Notes: generated by a model from the sequence alone, not told the origin. 64,000 bases of DNA from Tumidithrix helvetica (GCF_965232925.1 NZ_CBDDRA010000014.1:89426-153425); one strand, 5' to 3'. Positions 26,185-35,294 are shown, numbered from the stretch's first letter. Translations and numbers: made by a program.

Positions 26185-26727
26185 TTAAGAATGCAGAATT
26201 CCCGATCGCGCGATCGCTTCTGCTTTCAAAACATATATTACCCTTGGCGCTCGCATCTGTTCTTCTTGATGAAGTGTCATACAGCCTTTGACATAGGACT
26301 TTAGGGTAGTAGGACAAGACTGGGTAGAGGTACTGACCAAATTGGCTGGAACTTTGATCGTGCCTTTAATTTTGGGGACAGCCACCGCTAAAAAGAGATT
26401 CTCCACGTTTAGGATCATGACTTCATACTGATTTACAAAGTCACTTAAGGGTTGTAGCCCCAGCATCATGGCAAGATCGATCGTCCAATAAACGCGACCG
26501 CGACGGCTCATCAGCCCTAGCACCGTGGAAGGCATATTTGGCACTGGCACAACAGCTTTTGCCTTGACGGATAAAACTTCTTGCACGATCTCAGTTTCTA
26601 GCGCCGCCAAAATTTGACCGTCCATTTGAAATTCAATAAATTGACGATGTTCGACCTTAATTTCAGACTCTAGCTCAGGTTGAGGTGATGCTTGTGCTTC
26701 ACTGACAATTCCGCCATTACTAACCAT
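26185..26727 (-). CDS. CheW-like adaptor protein
   Basis: 180 residues from ATG 26727, chosen because GGGAGG lies eight bases upstream; the frame is open 15 codons earlier. The CheW domain (about 25-165) shows 'QFIEFQMDGQILAALETEIVQEVL', VPNMPSTVLGLMSRRGRVYWTIDLAMMLGL and YEVMILNVENLFLAVAVPKIKG. CheW-like proteins couple receptors (PilJ/MCP) to a CheA-type kinase; in cyanobacteria this mostly serves type IV pilus motility and phototaxis. No receptor or kinase gene is adjacent, so its array is unknown. Confidence 0.85.
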   Translation of the reverse strand: MVSNGGIVSEAQASPQPELESEIKVEHRQFIEFQMDGQILAALETEIVQEVLSVKAKAVVPVPNMPSTVLGLMSRRGRVYWTIDLAMMLGLQPLSDFVNQYEVMILNVENLFLAVAVPKIKGTIKVPANLVSTSTQSCPTTLKSYVKGCMTLHQEEQMRAPRVIYVLKAEAIARSGILHS

Positions 26728-27121
26728 GCGATCGCCCTCCCATTCCAAGTGATTTTGTAAGTAATTTTGCAAGTAATTTTTGACTCAAACTCGTAATTAC
26801 AAGACTTACTTACTGTAACTACATAAATACCTGTTTCTTGACGGGTTGTAAACCGCACGATCGCTGGTTTTTGCTGATTAAGCGATCGGAAATTACTTTC
26901 ACCCTGAAAGCGATTGGTATTTATGTAACAAATACTTAGTAAAGTTTGGTAACTTTTTGGGCTATTACCGTAAATTTTATTATCTACCTCTTCAGGAATA
27001 CTTTAAGTCCTGCTAGGCTGACTAACATAACAAATTTTATTTTGGTTTCACCCCTTTTTTTAAATTCCCCAAAAATAGACTCGCCAAATTTAAACCGTAA
27101 AGAATTTAAACAAAGAAAAAC
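26728..27121. other. Divergent intergenic region, 394 bp
   Basis: AT-rich spacer between the CheW-like gene (-) and the 106-residue protein gene (+). It should hold both promoters. Short AAGTAATTTT repeats lie near 26757-26780. I see no gene, RNA or recognised operator in it. Confidence 0.5.
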
Positions 27122-27442
27122 ATGAAACATTTTTGCGATGAATGGATTTACGAATGGTGCCATACAAATGGTTGGACCGATCTATTTATCGAGCGCCATA
27201 CCAATTATTGGGCTTTTCCACCAGGTGCAGTCATGCCTGAGCCCATCCCCTCATCAACGCTCAGACTGATTAAAGTAGAAAAAGGTTTAAGCAAAGAAGA
27301 GAGAATTTGGTCAATTGCTGCCGTAATGGTCAGTATCAGTGCATTTCTATTGAGCTTTGCAATGAAAAACCCAATGCCAGCCACCTTAGCATTTGCCTTC
27401 GTGGCAGTTACGGTCGGGCAGATGGAAATTGAAGATTTCTAA
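27122..27442 (+). CDS. Small membrane protein of unknown function
   Basis: 106 residues. The N-terminal half is soluble and rich in Trp, His and Cys (HFCDEWIYEWCHTNGWTDLF, ERHTNYWAFPPGAVMPEPIP). The C-terminal half has two short hydrophobic segments (SIAAVMVSISAFLLSFAM and ATLAFAFVAVTVG) separated by KNPMP, likely a membrane hairpin. It looks like a conserved cyanobacterial protein but I cannot name it. It precedes the PAS response regulator by 42 bp, a spacer that contains one end of MITE-like element B. Confidence 0.6.
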   Translation: MKHFCDEWIYEWCHTNGWTDLFIERHTNYWAFPPGAVMPEPIPSSTLRLIKVEKGLSKEERIWSIAAVMVSISAFLLSFAMKNPMPATLAFAFVAVTVGQMEIEDF

Positions 27443-27447
27443 CCTCC

Positions 27448-27460
27448 TATAGCGATCCTA
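27448..27460. repeat. Solitary end of MITE-like element B
   Basis: TATAGCGATCCTA matches the terminal sequence of the element at 12624-12715. It is followed by TTTAGGGAGAATAGGAATTA, in which CCTATTT and AATAGG can pair. Only this end is present. Confidence 0.45.
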
Positions 27461-27484
27461 TTTAGGGAGAATAGGAATTAAGGC

Positions 27485-28696
27485 ATGCGTGTCATATCAC
27501 CCGATCGGTTTACTATCTTAATCGTAGAGGATAACCCAATAAATCTTAGCGTCTTGTACGAAGCGTTGACTGATGTTGGGTATCAATTGCAAATTAATAC
27601 TGATGGGCGAAATGTAGTTCCCCAAACACAGCAAAACCCTCCCGATCTGATTTTGTTAGATGTAATGTTGCCTGAAATAGATGGGTTTGAGATCTGTCGT
27701 CAACTCAAAGCTAACTCATCTACACAAGCAATTCCCGTCATTTTTATGACTGCTTTAATCGAGTTAAAAGATAAAGTGACTGGGCTTAGTTTAGGGGCAG
27801 TAGATTACATTACCAAGCCTTTTCAAATAGCGGAATTACTTGCCCGTTTGCAACTGCACCTACAGTTGTCCCATTTGAGCAAAACGCTAGAGGAGAAGAA
27901 CTTAGAGTTACAATCGCTAACCCAAGAATTAGAAGAACGGGTGATGGAACGTACTGCTGAGCTTCTAGAGAGCCAGCAACGCTACCAGGCCCTAATGAAT
28001 GGAGCTAGCGATGCCATTCTGTTGGCTGATGTGCAAGGAAATCTGCTTCATGTCAACAAGAAAGCAGAGCAAATGTTTGGGTACACCCGCAATGAATTAA
28101 CTCAAATGCATTTGAGTCAACTGCACCCACCAGAAGCATTAATAGAGTCTAAAGCATATTTGTCTGACTTCAGACAAGGTGTCACTGACCTACTTTTGAG
28201 TAGTACCGCTTTGCGAAAAGATGGTAGTTACATTCCCATAGAAATCACAAGTAGCCTGATCGAAGTAGGCGAAGAGCGAATTATCCAAGGCATTTTTCGC
28301 GACGTGACCGAACGCAGACGGGTTGAATTGGAAAATCAAATACTACAACATCGGATGCAATTTATACTTTCATTTAGTCCAGCAGTAATCTATGCATGCA
28401 GTCCTGAAGGAAACTATAAAGTTACTTTCGTCAGTGAAAATATTTTAGAAGTTATGGGCTATACACCCGAGAATTTTATACAAGATGCTGACTTTTGGGC
28501 TAGCCATATCCATCCTGAAGATACTTCCAAATTTTTTGCAGGTTACGCTAATTTACTGGAGCAGGGAGAGCATACTCACAAGTACCGTTTTTTGCATAAG
28601 AACGGCAAATATTGTTGGATACGAGATGAAATGCGATTGGTACGAGACCATTACGATGCACCGTTCGAGATTATTGGGTGTTTTTTTGAGTTTTAA
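27485..28696 (+). CDS. Response regulator with two PAS domains, no output domain
   Basis: 403 residues. Receiver domain at 8-125: ILIVEDNPINL, phosphoacceptor D59 in LILLDVMLPEIDGFEI, DYITKPFQ. A coiled coil (about 130-165, LEERVMERTAELLESQQRY) leads to PAS1 (about 165-285: ASDAILLADVQGNLLHVNKKAEQMFGYTRNEL in part, ending DVTERR) and PAS2 (about 290-403: VTFVSENILEVMGYTPENF, 'YRFLHKNGKYCWIRDEMRLV'). The protein stops at FEIIGCFFEF, where a further helix into a kinase or GGDEF domain is normally expected. A run of seven T precedes the stop, but neither other frame restores a known output domain. It may be a natural truncation or a decayed gene. Confidence 0.8.
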   Translation: MRVISPDRFTILIVEDNPINLSVLYEALTDVGYQLQINTDGRNVVPQTQQNPPDLILLDVMLPEIDGFEICRQLKANSSTQAIPVIFMTALIELKDKVTGLSLGAVDYITKPFQIAELLARLQLHLQLSHLSKTLEEKNLELQSLTQELEERVMERTAELLESQQRYQALMNGASDAILLADVQGNLLHVNKKAEQMFGYTRNELTQMHLSQLHPPEALIESKAYLSDFRQGVTDLLLSSTALRKDGSYIPIEITSSLIEVGEERIIQGIFRDVTERRRVELENQILQHRMQFILSFSPAVIYACSPEGNYKVTFVSENILEVMGYTPENFIQDADFWASHIHPEDTSKFFAGYANLLEQGEHTHKYRFLHKNGKYCWIRDEMRLVRDHYDAPFEIIGCFFEF

Positions 28697-28772
28697 AAGT
28701 GCTGCAACCAAGTTAATTTGTACGCAGGGTAATGCTCGGGATGGTTGAGCGTCTGATATTCGCAGGAACAAA

Positions 28773-30008
28773 TTAATGAATCTTGGGCTTTTCGTTAGGA
28801 GCAACATAAAAGCTTTCTAAGCATGCCAGTTTCCAAGTCAGGCGAAATCGTATCAGCAGAATCAATAATGCCACACTTCCACATAAAATCGATAGGGCTA
28901 TATTCGTACCTGTCCATTCCACTCCGCCTAGATAATGGGAACCAATCAGGAGGGTGTGAACTACAGCCAAAATTAAGGCAGGAACTGCGAGAAGATGCAG
29001 ATATCGCCAGTATTTTCCTAGTTTAAGCGCAATGCGATCGAAGCTGGTAAAAGCCGCAGGAGCCATGCATAATAGCGCGATCGCACCCAACCAAATTCCC
29101 CACCGTTGAAAGGGCAGCATAAAGGCGATCGCATCCAGATTCCATTTAAAAGAATGTTGAACCATATGTAGCGTGTGGGCAATGGATAATATAAAGGCAG
29201 TTACGCCCAAAGCCCGACGATAGCGCAGGGGAAATCCCCATAACTTGCTTATTGGACGCGCAACAAGTGCCAACATCAGACAAAATAGCGCCGCATGACC
29301 CGTATAATCGACCATCTCACCCGTTCTCAACAATGTGAGAATGCCAATAGTTAGGGTGATCCATCCTCCCATCCGAAATAGTTGGCTGCGGCGATCGCTG
29401 CTCAAAAGCGAAGCTGAAACACCTATACCTAGCATGGAAGGCAAAGTTCCCAAACCAAAGGCAAGCATTACGATCGCGCCTTTCCAAATATCCCCAGTTT
29501 CTGCTGCTTTGAGCTGGGCGATATACAAAAAACCGCAGGGAATAAATCCCCACACCATACCCAATAAAGCAGGTGTCAGCCAGTGCGATCGCAAAGAAAG
29601 TTTAGCCATTGCCGAGCCCAGTCTTTGATGCAGCGATGCGATCGCCATCGGGTTAAACAGGGGAATGCGCGGCAGTAAGTCGGGCTTAATTTGCAGAATT
29701 CCCATCCAAATCAAGAGGCTGCCCGTAAAAATCGCCAACCAATGCCGCAACCCACTATCAATGCCTGCCAGTTGACCGCCAGCCACCAGTGCCGATCCTA
29801 ACGCGCCAATTCCTGCGCCCACCAAGGTATAACTCATTAACCTGCCCAAATTGAGCAACCCATGAAAGTACAGATGTCGTTGCCAAGTCTGAGCCGATGA
29901 CTGCTTGCCAGAGAGTGAAAAAGCTACGGTCACTGGGCCACACATACCAATGCAATGACCAAAGCTCCCTAAAAAGCCTAAAGCGGCAACCAGCAGGAAA
30001 TCTAACAC
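28773..30008 (-). CDS. SafE/TauE-like transporter domain fused to ferric-reductase-like membrane domain
   Basis: 411 residues, about ten or more membrane helices. The N-terminal half has LGSFGHCIGMCGPVTVAFSL with a Cys pair at 19 and 23, and FIPCGFLYIAQLKAA, as in the TauE/SafE-type, UreH-like membrane family that includes thiol-dependent transporters. The C-terminal half has helices with spaced histidines (DYTGHAALF, SIAHTLHMVQHSF, YLHLLAVPALILAVVHTLLIG), like the haem-binding ferric reductase-like domain. The GTG start shares one base with the stop of the upstream gene (TAGTG), so translation is coupled. Function is inferred as membrane electron transfer or metal handling together with SodC. 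Confidence 0.75.
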   Translation of the reverse strand: MLDFLLVAALGFLGSFGHCIGMCGPVTVAFSLSGKQSSAQTWQRHLYFHGLLNLGRLMSYTLVGAGIGALGSALVAGGQLAGIDSGLRHWLAIFTGSLLIWMGILQIKPDLLPRIPLFNPMAIASLHQRLGSAMAKLSLRSHWLTPALLGMVWGFIPCGFLYIAQLKAAETGDIWKGAIVMLAFGLGTLPSMLGIGVSASLLSSDRRSQLFRMGGWITLTIGILTLLRTGEMVDYTGHAALFCLMLALVARPISKLWGFPLRYRRALGVTAFILSIAHTLHMVQHSFKWNLDAIAFMLPFQRWGIWLGAIALLCMAPAAFTSFDRIALKLGKYWRYLHLLAVPALILAVVHTLLIGSHYLGGVEWTGTNIALSILCGSVALLILLIRFRLTWKLACLESFYVAPNEKPKIH

Positions 30009-30496
30009 TAACCCCTTCCTGTTGCTACCGTAACCTCATAGGTCAATACAAACGGGCTAAAATCGCCACCAGCTTTGGGACTACCGCTTAATTTCAGCTC
30101 ATATCTACCGATTCTGGGAAAGATCACGGTTGCCCCCGGAATTCCTCGATAGCGTTCTACGGAAACTGGCTTGAGGGTTGGTATGAGTAAAGGGAACATA
30201 CTAAACGATTTGATTCGCACTTCCAGCCGACAGTCGCACTGCTCTAGAGGAATAATCTCTCCGCCCCTTTTGGTAAGAGCAATCCACACGAGAGAAGGCT
30301 TTCCTGCAACAGGATTATGGCTGGGCTCTAGATGAAATAGACCGCCCACATCCCCAGAGACTTCCACTTCATGGGCATGGACTTTGGCGGGCAATGAAGA
30401 CAGGGCAGATAGAGCCAACAAGCATCCCAGACCTAGATTCAAAGGCTTACGAAAAGATTTTTTTAAGGAGCAGGGAAGGAAGTCGGCGGGGTTCAT
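30008..30496 (-). CDS. Exported protein of unknown function in sodC operon
   Basis: 162 residues from ATG 30496; a TTG-started frame extends 29 codons further but lacks a signal peptide in the right place. The N-terminus is basic then hydrophobic (KKSFRKPLNLGLGCLLALSALSSL), ending AKVHAHEVEV, a plausible signal peptidase site. The mature part begins with histidines (HAHEVEVSGDVGGLFHLEPSH) and has a Cys pair CDCRLEV, then beta-strand-like sequence ending SPFVLTYEVTV, suggesting an Ig-like or cupredoxin-like fold that could bind a metal. It sits between sodC (upstream) and the SafE/ferric-reductase-like gene. Confidence 0.6.
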   Translation of the reverse strand: MNPADFLPCSLKKSFRKPLNLGLGCLLALSALSSLPAKVHAHEVEVSGDVGGLFHLEPSHNPVAGKPSLVWIALTKRGGEIIPLEQCDCRLEVRIKSFSMFPLLIPTLKPVSVERYRGIPGATVIFPRIGRYELKLSGSPKAGGDFSPFVLTYEVTVATGRG

Positions 30497-30604
30497 AAAT
30501 GCGAACGGATTGGGTAAGTATCGATAACAAAAGCAGGCGGTTTGTAGGGGAGAAGCATTCGGGATCGGTTTATCTGAATTCAAGAGATTGGTTTCGCCCT
30601 CTTC

Positions 30605-31198
30605 TTAAGGTGCGATCGCACCACAGACAATTCTAGCCTTAGCATCGACATTCGGGATCGTAGATTTACCATCAGCCCCAGCATGGATCAGCATCGCTGT
30701 ACCACCCTGCTTGAGCAACGAATCTGCCCCTGAGCCAAGACTGACTTTCGGCAAAGTAGCTACCAAAACCCCTGTGCCATCTTCCTCAACAACGATATTG
30801 GGTAGGTCACCTGCGGCACTACCATGCTCGTGACTGCCATGTTTGTCACTATGCTGATGCCTTGGATTTGTCCCAGTAGTACTGACAGGCTTAGGGTTAA
30901 AGTGTTCTCCAGCAGACATAAAACTTGGTGGCTCGCACTTACCTACCTCATGAATATGAATCGCATGTTCGCCTGGAGCCAATCCTTGGACTTGGACGGT
31001 GACGCTCACCCCTTCTGAAGTTTGTAAGAATGTGGCAATGCCAACGAGTTCTTGCTTGGCATTCATTAACTTTGCGATCGCAATTTTATTACCTGCCTCA
31101 GCTGAAGCGATCGCATTAGAGAGCACAAGACTGCTGACAATCCCACCCATGAAACCGCGAATTAAAAATGTAGAAAACTTTCCAAACAATTTGTTCAT
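30605..31198 (-). CDS. sodC: Cu/Zn superoxide dismutase, exported
   Basis: 197 residues with a signal peptide (about 1-35). It converts superoxide to peroxide and oxygen outside the cytoplasm. Copper ligands are in HAIHIHEVGKC (H81, H83) and GEHFNP (H99), plus IHAG near 171; the zinc loop has HGSAAGDLPNI with Asp at 131. C88 and the Cys of IVCGAI form the conserved disulfide. A His-rich insert (PRHQHSDKHGSHEHG) in the zinc loop may help metal capture. First gene of a three-gene operon with an exported protein and a redox-type membrane protein. Confidence 0.95.
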   Translation of the reverse strand: MNKLFGKFSTFLIRGFMGGIVSSLVLSNAIASAEAGNKIAIAKLMNAKQELVGIATFLQTSEGVSVTVQVQGLAPGEHAIHIHEVGKCEPPSFMSAGEHFNPKPVSTTGTNPRHQHSDKHGSHEHGSAAGDLPNIVVEEDGTGVLVATLPKVSLGSGADSLLKQGGTAMLIHAGADGKSTIPNVDAKARIVCGAIAP

Positions 31199-31361
31199 TA
31201 TGCTACTTTTTACTAGAGTTGTCCGATAAGCTATGCATACAGCCCTTTATGCTGACCTAAAATCTTTATCTATGTCAAATGACAAGCTGTCAAATATCAA
31301 GATTTTACGAGTGGGGCTAAAATATCGCTCACTTCATCTTAAATAGGAGCAATAGAAAAAG

Positions 31362-32129
31362 GTGGAAACCATTAGCAAAGTTAGAACGATTCCTTCTTCG
31401 CTGAAATTGTCGGTGATGTTTAAAAATGTATTTGCCATACTGGGGATTTCGTTTACCTTAATCGGGGGTGTTTCATTTATTCTTTGTGCTTCGCTCGTAA
31501 ATTTCAACTCACTGAGAATTAGCGATCGAGATCCGCAAACGAATGGAAAGATAACCGAAATCATTTCTACGAATACAAAAGTCAATAGACAACGCATTTA
31601 TGAATACCGATTTACATATTCAGTGCAGTCTCAGGATTTTTATGGAGCTTCCTATGATGTTCGGAACAATCTTGCGCAAGGCGATACGGTATTGGTTATT
31701 TATGCCAACACAGATCCGCAGATTTCAGTAATTAAAGGCATGAGTTCTAGTGCAATGCCTATTTGGGTATTGTTCGTGGTCATGATTTTCCCTGCCACTG
31801 GTTTGGGGTTTCTGATATTTACCTGTATTACAGGCTTAAAAAACATCAGACTACTGGAATATGGAGAAGTTGCCTATGGAAAACTTCTGAGCAGTGAGCC
31901 TACCAGTGGGCGCATTAATAACCGCATTGTTTACAAAATGACGTTTGAATTTACTGTTAGCAACGAAAAGAGAATCGCTATTGCCCAAACCCATAAACCA
32001 GAGAATCTGAGAGATGAACGGGGAGAACGCCTTGTCTACGATCGCGGCAATCCTTCAAACGCTCTATTGATCGATTCACTTCCAGCAGAAGTTAAACTCT
32101 TTTTTGATAGACTTGAAAGAGGCTATTAA
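31362..32129 (+). CDS. DUF3592-like membrane protein
   Basis: 255 residues from GTG 31362 (AGGAG 12 bases upstream); ATG at 31416 is an alternative. Two membrane segments (about 20-45 FAILGISFTLIGGVSFILCAS and 126-155 PIWVLFVVMIFPATGLGFLI, each given in part) enclose a soluble domain with 'TNGKITEIISTNTKVNRQRIYEYRFTYSV', DTVLVIYANTDP, typical of DUF3592. A second similar strand-rich module follows the second helix (EYGEVAYGKLLSSEPTS, YKMTFEFTVS). Function of the family is unknown. The beta-propeller gene begins 10 bp downstream. Confidence 0.65.
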   Translation: METISKVRTIPSSLKLSVMFKNVFAILGISFTLIGGVSFILCASLVNFNSLRISDRDPQTNGKITEIISTNTKVNRQRIYEYRFTYSVQSQDFYGASYDVRNNLAQGDTVLVIYANTDPQISVIKGMSSSAMPIWVLFVVMIFPATGLGFLIFTCITGLKNIRLLEYGEVAYGKLLSSEPTSGRINNRIVYKMTFEFTVSNEKRIAIAQTHKPENLRDERGERLVYDRGNPSNALLIDSLPAEVKLFFDRLERGY

Positions 32130-32139
32130 AGAATCAGTT

Positions 32140-33696
32140 ATGCATCTCATTCTCCATCGTGGTGGCGATCGCTTTGTGCTCCAGAGTGCTGAGACGGGAA
32201 TTATCATGGGCTTGATGCTTCAGCCTATTCCTGGTGAGTCGATCAATATGTTTGCCTATAATTTTGGCTCTACCTACGGTCGCGATCGATTGCAGAATGT
32301 GGCTGACTTCTCTGAGCTAGATTATCTGGAGTTCTTTGCGATTGAGTCTCTAGGATTTTATGACTTCAATCGTTACCTCCATAGTCCCAATTACCAAACG
32401 ATTCACACCTTATTCGCCGCAGAAGCGAAAAACCTTGGCTATAACGACACCCTCGAGAAACCTGCCCCCAATCCCCTGACACCCATGTGGGAGTTGACCC
32501 CACCCAATCCATCTGGTACGTGGAAGGTTCCTGCTTGGGGATTGTGGGTAAACGAGCAGGGTTGCTGGTTGGGCAATCGGGATGGGCTCGTCGTGGCAAT
32601 CGATCGCCAAGGAGAAATTATCCTTCAGCATAAGTTGCCCCAAGCGGTACGCAGTCTGACAGGAAGCGATCGCTTGCTCTATGCCAGTTGTGACGATGGA
32701 CAGATCTATGACCTGACGGGAAAACTGCCGCAAGCCGTCTATTCCGCTCGTGGTTCTCACCCACCCTGCAATAACTTTCTGCTCCATGCTTTAGCCCTCC
32801 ACCGCGATCGCCTGCTCATCTTGGATGCCTACGGACATTTGACCTGCTTGGACTTAAATCTCAACCCGATCTGGCAGCAACAAACAGCAAAGTTATGTGG
32901 CTGGTTTTTGGATGCCGACGATCGCGCAATTTATCACGGGCATTCTCGCGGTGTCACCTGCTATGACTGGGAAACGGGCAAAATAATCTGGGAAAACACC
33001 GTGGAAGCCCCCGTTCTCTGCGGACAGTTGACCGATCGGGAACTCATTGTCGGTACTAGTGGGGGCAAGATTTACGCTCTAGAAAAAGTCGGGGATGTTA
33101 AGACGCGACAAACCTCCATTCGCACGCTAGCTACCTGTGATGGAGCCGTTTATGCCTGTGCCCGATCGCGAGATCGGCAAGCTCTCATTGCCGCTGACTA
33201 TGGGGCAAATCTCTACAGATTCACATCAGAGGGCGAGCTACAGGGAAAGTATCCCACAGGATGCGGAGCGATCTTAACGATGCGATTGTGGGATACTTCC
33301 CTCTATGCGGTGACAACAAATGGTTGTCTTGCTTGTTTCGATCGGGATTTCAAACGGGAAGCGATCGCGACGCAATCATTTCCAATGATTGAATCACCTA
33401 TGCTCTCTTCCCCTGTACCCATCAAAAAGTCAAAACAACGGATCGAAAAATCTTCTAACTTGATTCCAGCTTCGCCACAAACAATAGAGCAAGGCGTAAT
33501 TGTGGAGTGCTTTAAGCAAGGTGGCAAACTAAAGGTACGGGCGATTTCGCCTGACTATCATTCAGACTGGAACGTACAGTTCCCAACGAAACTGCGGCAG
33601 GAGAGCGTTCGCTATCGGGTGGAAGCCTTAGAAGAAGCCAAGCAAGGTGGATTCTATCGCGTTGTGGGACAGATTCAACCCCTAGAAAAAACATAG
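32140..33696 (+). CDS. PQQ/WD-like beta-propeller protein of unknown function
   Basis: 518 residues from ATG 32140; the frame extends into the upstream gene but a TTG there is unlikely. The N-terminal 110 residues (LILHRGGDRFVLQSAETGII, NFGSTYGRDRLQNVADFSEL) form a domain I cannot name. From about 125 to 410 there are beta-propeller blades: WLGNRDGLVVAIDRQGEIIL, YASCDDGQIYDLTGKLP, ILDAYGHLTCLDLNLNPIW, CYDWETGKIIWENTVEAPVL, VGTSGGKIYALEKVG, AADYGANLYRFTSEGEL. A C-terminal 70-residue domain with 'GGKLKVRAISPDYHSDWNVQF' follows. Cytoplasmic by lack of signal peptide. Co-directional with the DUF3592 gene, 10 bp apart. Confidence 0.65.
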   Translation: MHLILHRGGDRFVLQSAETGIIMGLMLQPIPGESINMFAYNFGSTYGRDRLQNVADFSELDYLEFFAIESLGFYDFNRYLHSPNYQTIHTLFAAEAKNLGYNDTLEKPAPNPLTPMWELTPPNPSGTWKVPAWGLWVNEQGCWLGNRDGLVVAIDRQGEIILQHKLPQAVRSLTGSDRLLYASCDDGQIYDLTGKLPQAVYSARGSHPPCNNFLLHALALHRDRLLILDAYGHLTCLDLNLNPIWQQQTAKLCGWFLDADDRAIYHGHSRGVTCYDWETGKIIWENTVEAPVLCGQLTDRELIVGTSGGKIYALEKVGDVKTRQTSIRTLATCDGAVYACARSRDRQALIAADYGANLYRFTSEGELQGKYPTGCGAILTMRLWDTSLYAVTTNGCLACFDRDFKREAIATQSFPMIESPMLSSPVPIKKSKQRIEKSSNLIPASPQTIEQGVIVECFKQGGKLKVRAISPDYHSDWNVQFPTKLRQESVRYRVEALEEAKQGGFYRVVGQIQPLEKT

Positions 33697-33708
33697 TCGC
33701 GACTATGT
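33691..33708. repeat. 18-nt perfect palindrome overlapping a stop codon
   Basis: ACATAGTCGCGACTATGT is self-complementary with no loop; the TAG stop of the propeller gene (33694-33696) lies in its left arm. It could bind a dimeric protein or form a short hairpin at the 3' end of the message. Confidence 0.6.
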
Positions 33709-33954
33709 CTGCCCATCCTTAGAGTTCGCGAACATAACCTGAGTTCGAGCTACAGGGATAATCTTACCAAGAAGCAGAGTCTCCTGTAATGTGCGATTAT
33801 AGATAAACCACGGTGCGCGAACCTCTGCTAAAACCCAAGGTTGCAGTGTTTTCAATCCCTTGATGGTGCTGTCGCCTCTCGCCTTTGTCTTCGACGATGC
33901 GATCGACAATGGTTGAGCCAACAGCGACAGACCGATACAAAATTTTGGAGTCTC

Positions 33955-35268
33955 ATGTCTTTTTCTGCCCTCGGCTTATCGAATGAAATTGTCCGTGCCG
34001 TTACCGCATGTGGCTACACCACCCCCACCCCAATTCAATTACAGGCAATTCCTGTTGTGCTTTCAGGGAGAGATTTGCTAGCTGCGGCTCAAACGGGTAC
34101 TGGCAAGACGGCTGGCTTTACGTTGCCCATTCTGCATCAACTATCCAAGCATAAGAGCAACCGTGAAGTACCAAAACTCAAGCCAGCAATCCGATCGCTA
34201 ATTTTGACACCTACCCGCGAACTTGCACTTCAGGTCGAAGAAAGCGTGCGCGAGTATGGCAAATATTTAAAGCTAAACTCAATGGTGGTCTATGGCGGCG
34301 TTAACATCAATCCTCAAATTCAACGACTGAAGAGCGGTGTGGATATTTTGGTCGCTACTCCAGGACGATTACTAGACCATATCCAGCAAGGCAGAGTCGA
34401 TTTATCCCATGTTGAGATTTTAGTCTTAGATGAAGCCGATCGCATGTTAGACATGGGCTTCATTCGCGATATTCAAAAAATCTTGGCACTATTGCCCAAA
34501 CGGCGGCAAAATTTGTTGTTTTCGGCAACCTTCTCGCCCGAGATCAAGGCATTTGCTAGCGGATTGCTAAATCAGCCTGCGATCGTCGAGGTGTCTCCTC
34601 AAAATGCCACCCCCGATTTGGTGGCGCAAAAGGTTTACCCCGTCGATCGCGAGAAAAAGCGTGAATTGCTTTCTTACTTAATTAAAGAGCAGCGCTGGTA
34701 TCAGGTCTTAGTGTTTACGCGCACCAAACATGGAGCTGATCGCTTGGTTAAGCAATTAACCCAAGATGACATTCCCTCACTGGCAATTCACGGGAATAAG
34801 AGTCAGGCAGCTCGCGTCCGCGCTCTGGCAAAGTTTAAGGATGGTAGCTTACAGGTACTGGTAGCAACGGACATTGCCGCACGCGGTCTTGATATTAGCG
34901 AATTGCTCCATGTGGTTAATTTCGATCTGCCCAATGTGCCTGAAGATTATGTGCATCGCATCGGACGCACGGGACGCGCGGGGCTTAAGGGGGAAGCCAT
35001 GTCGCTGGTCTGCGTGGATGAGCGCAAACTGCTCGTAGATATCGAGAAATTGATCGGGCGATCGCTGCCCCAAGAGATCGTTGAAGGCTTTGAACCCGAC
35101 CAAAGCGCTAAGCCTCAGCCGATTGAAAACGGACAGCACAAACAAAAGCATCGTTACGATCAGAGAACCAACAATCCTAGGGGTAAGTCGTCCCAAACAC
35201 CAAGAAAATCCCCCAATCCACCGAAAAAAGTTCAAACTGGACGAAATACTGCGAAGTTCAGTACTTGA
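33955..35268 (+). CDS. rhlE: DEAD-box RNA helicase, RhlE-type
   Basis: 437 residues from ATG 33955, which has GGAG five bases upstream; a longer frame to 33841 lacks family similarity. It unwinds RNA using ATP. Motifs in order: Q motif GYTTPTPIQLQAIP, I AAQTGTGKT, Ia PTRELALQ, II LDEADRMLDMGF, III LFSATFS, IV LVFTRTKHGADRL, V ATDIAARGLDI and VI HRIGRTGRAG. The C-terminal 70 residues are basic and disordered (KQKHRYDQRTNNPRGKSSQ), a common RNA-binding tail. The 258-bp upstream region could hold a cold-responsive leader, as in other cyanobacterial helicases, but no structure was evident. Confidence 0.93.
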   Translation: MSFSALGLSNEIVRAVTACGYTTPTPIQLQAIPVVLSGRDLLAAAQTGTGKTAGFTLPILHQLSKHKSNREVPKLKPAIRSLILTPTRELALQVEESVREYGKYLKLNSMVVYGGVNINPQIQRLKSGVDILVATPGRLLDHIQQGRVDLSHVEILVLDEADRMLDMGFIRDIQKILALLPKRRQNLLFSATFSPEIKAFASGLLNQPAIVEVSPQNATPDLVAQKVYPVDREKKRELLSYLIKEQRWYQVLVFTRTKHGADRLVKQLTQDDIPSLAIHGNKSQAARVRALAKFKDGSLQVLVATDIAARGLDISELLHVVNFDLPNVPEDYVHRIGRTGRAGLKGEAMSLVCVDERKLLVDIEKLIGRSLPQEIVEGFEPDQSAKPQPIENGQHKQKHRYDQRTNNPRGKSSQTPRKSPNPPKKVQTGRNTAKFST

Positions 35269-35294
35269 AGTAGGGAGTGGCAATTCATGATTCG

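Noticed and set aside
33703..33921. 72-codon minus-strand frame before the RhlE-type gene
   Set aside because: Reads plausibly as protein but has no recognised motif or ribosome-binding site and overlaps the palindrome after the propeller gene; too weak to annotate.
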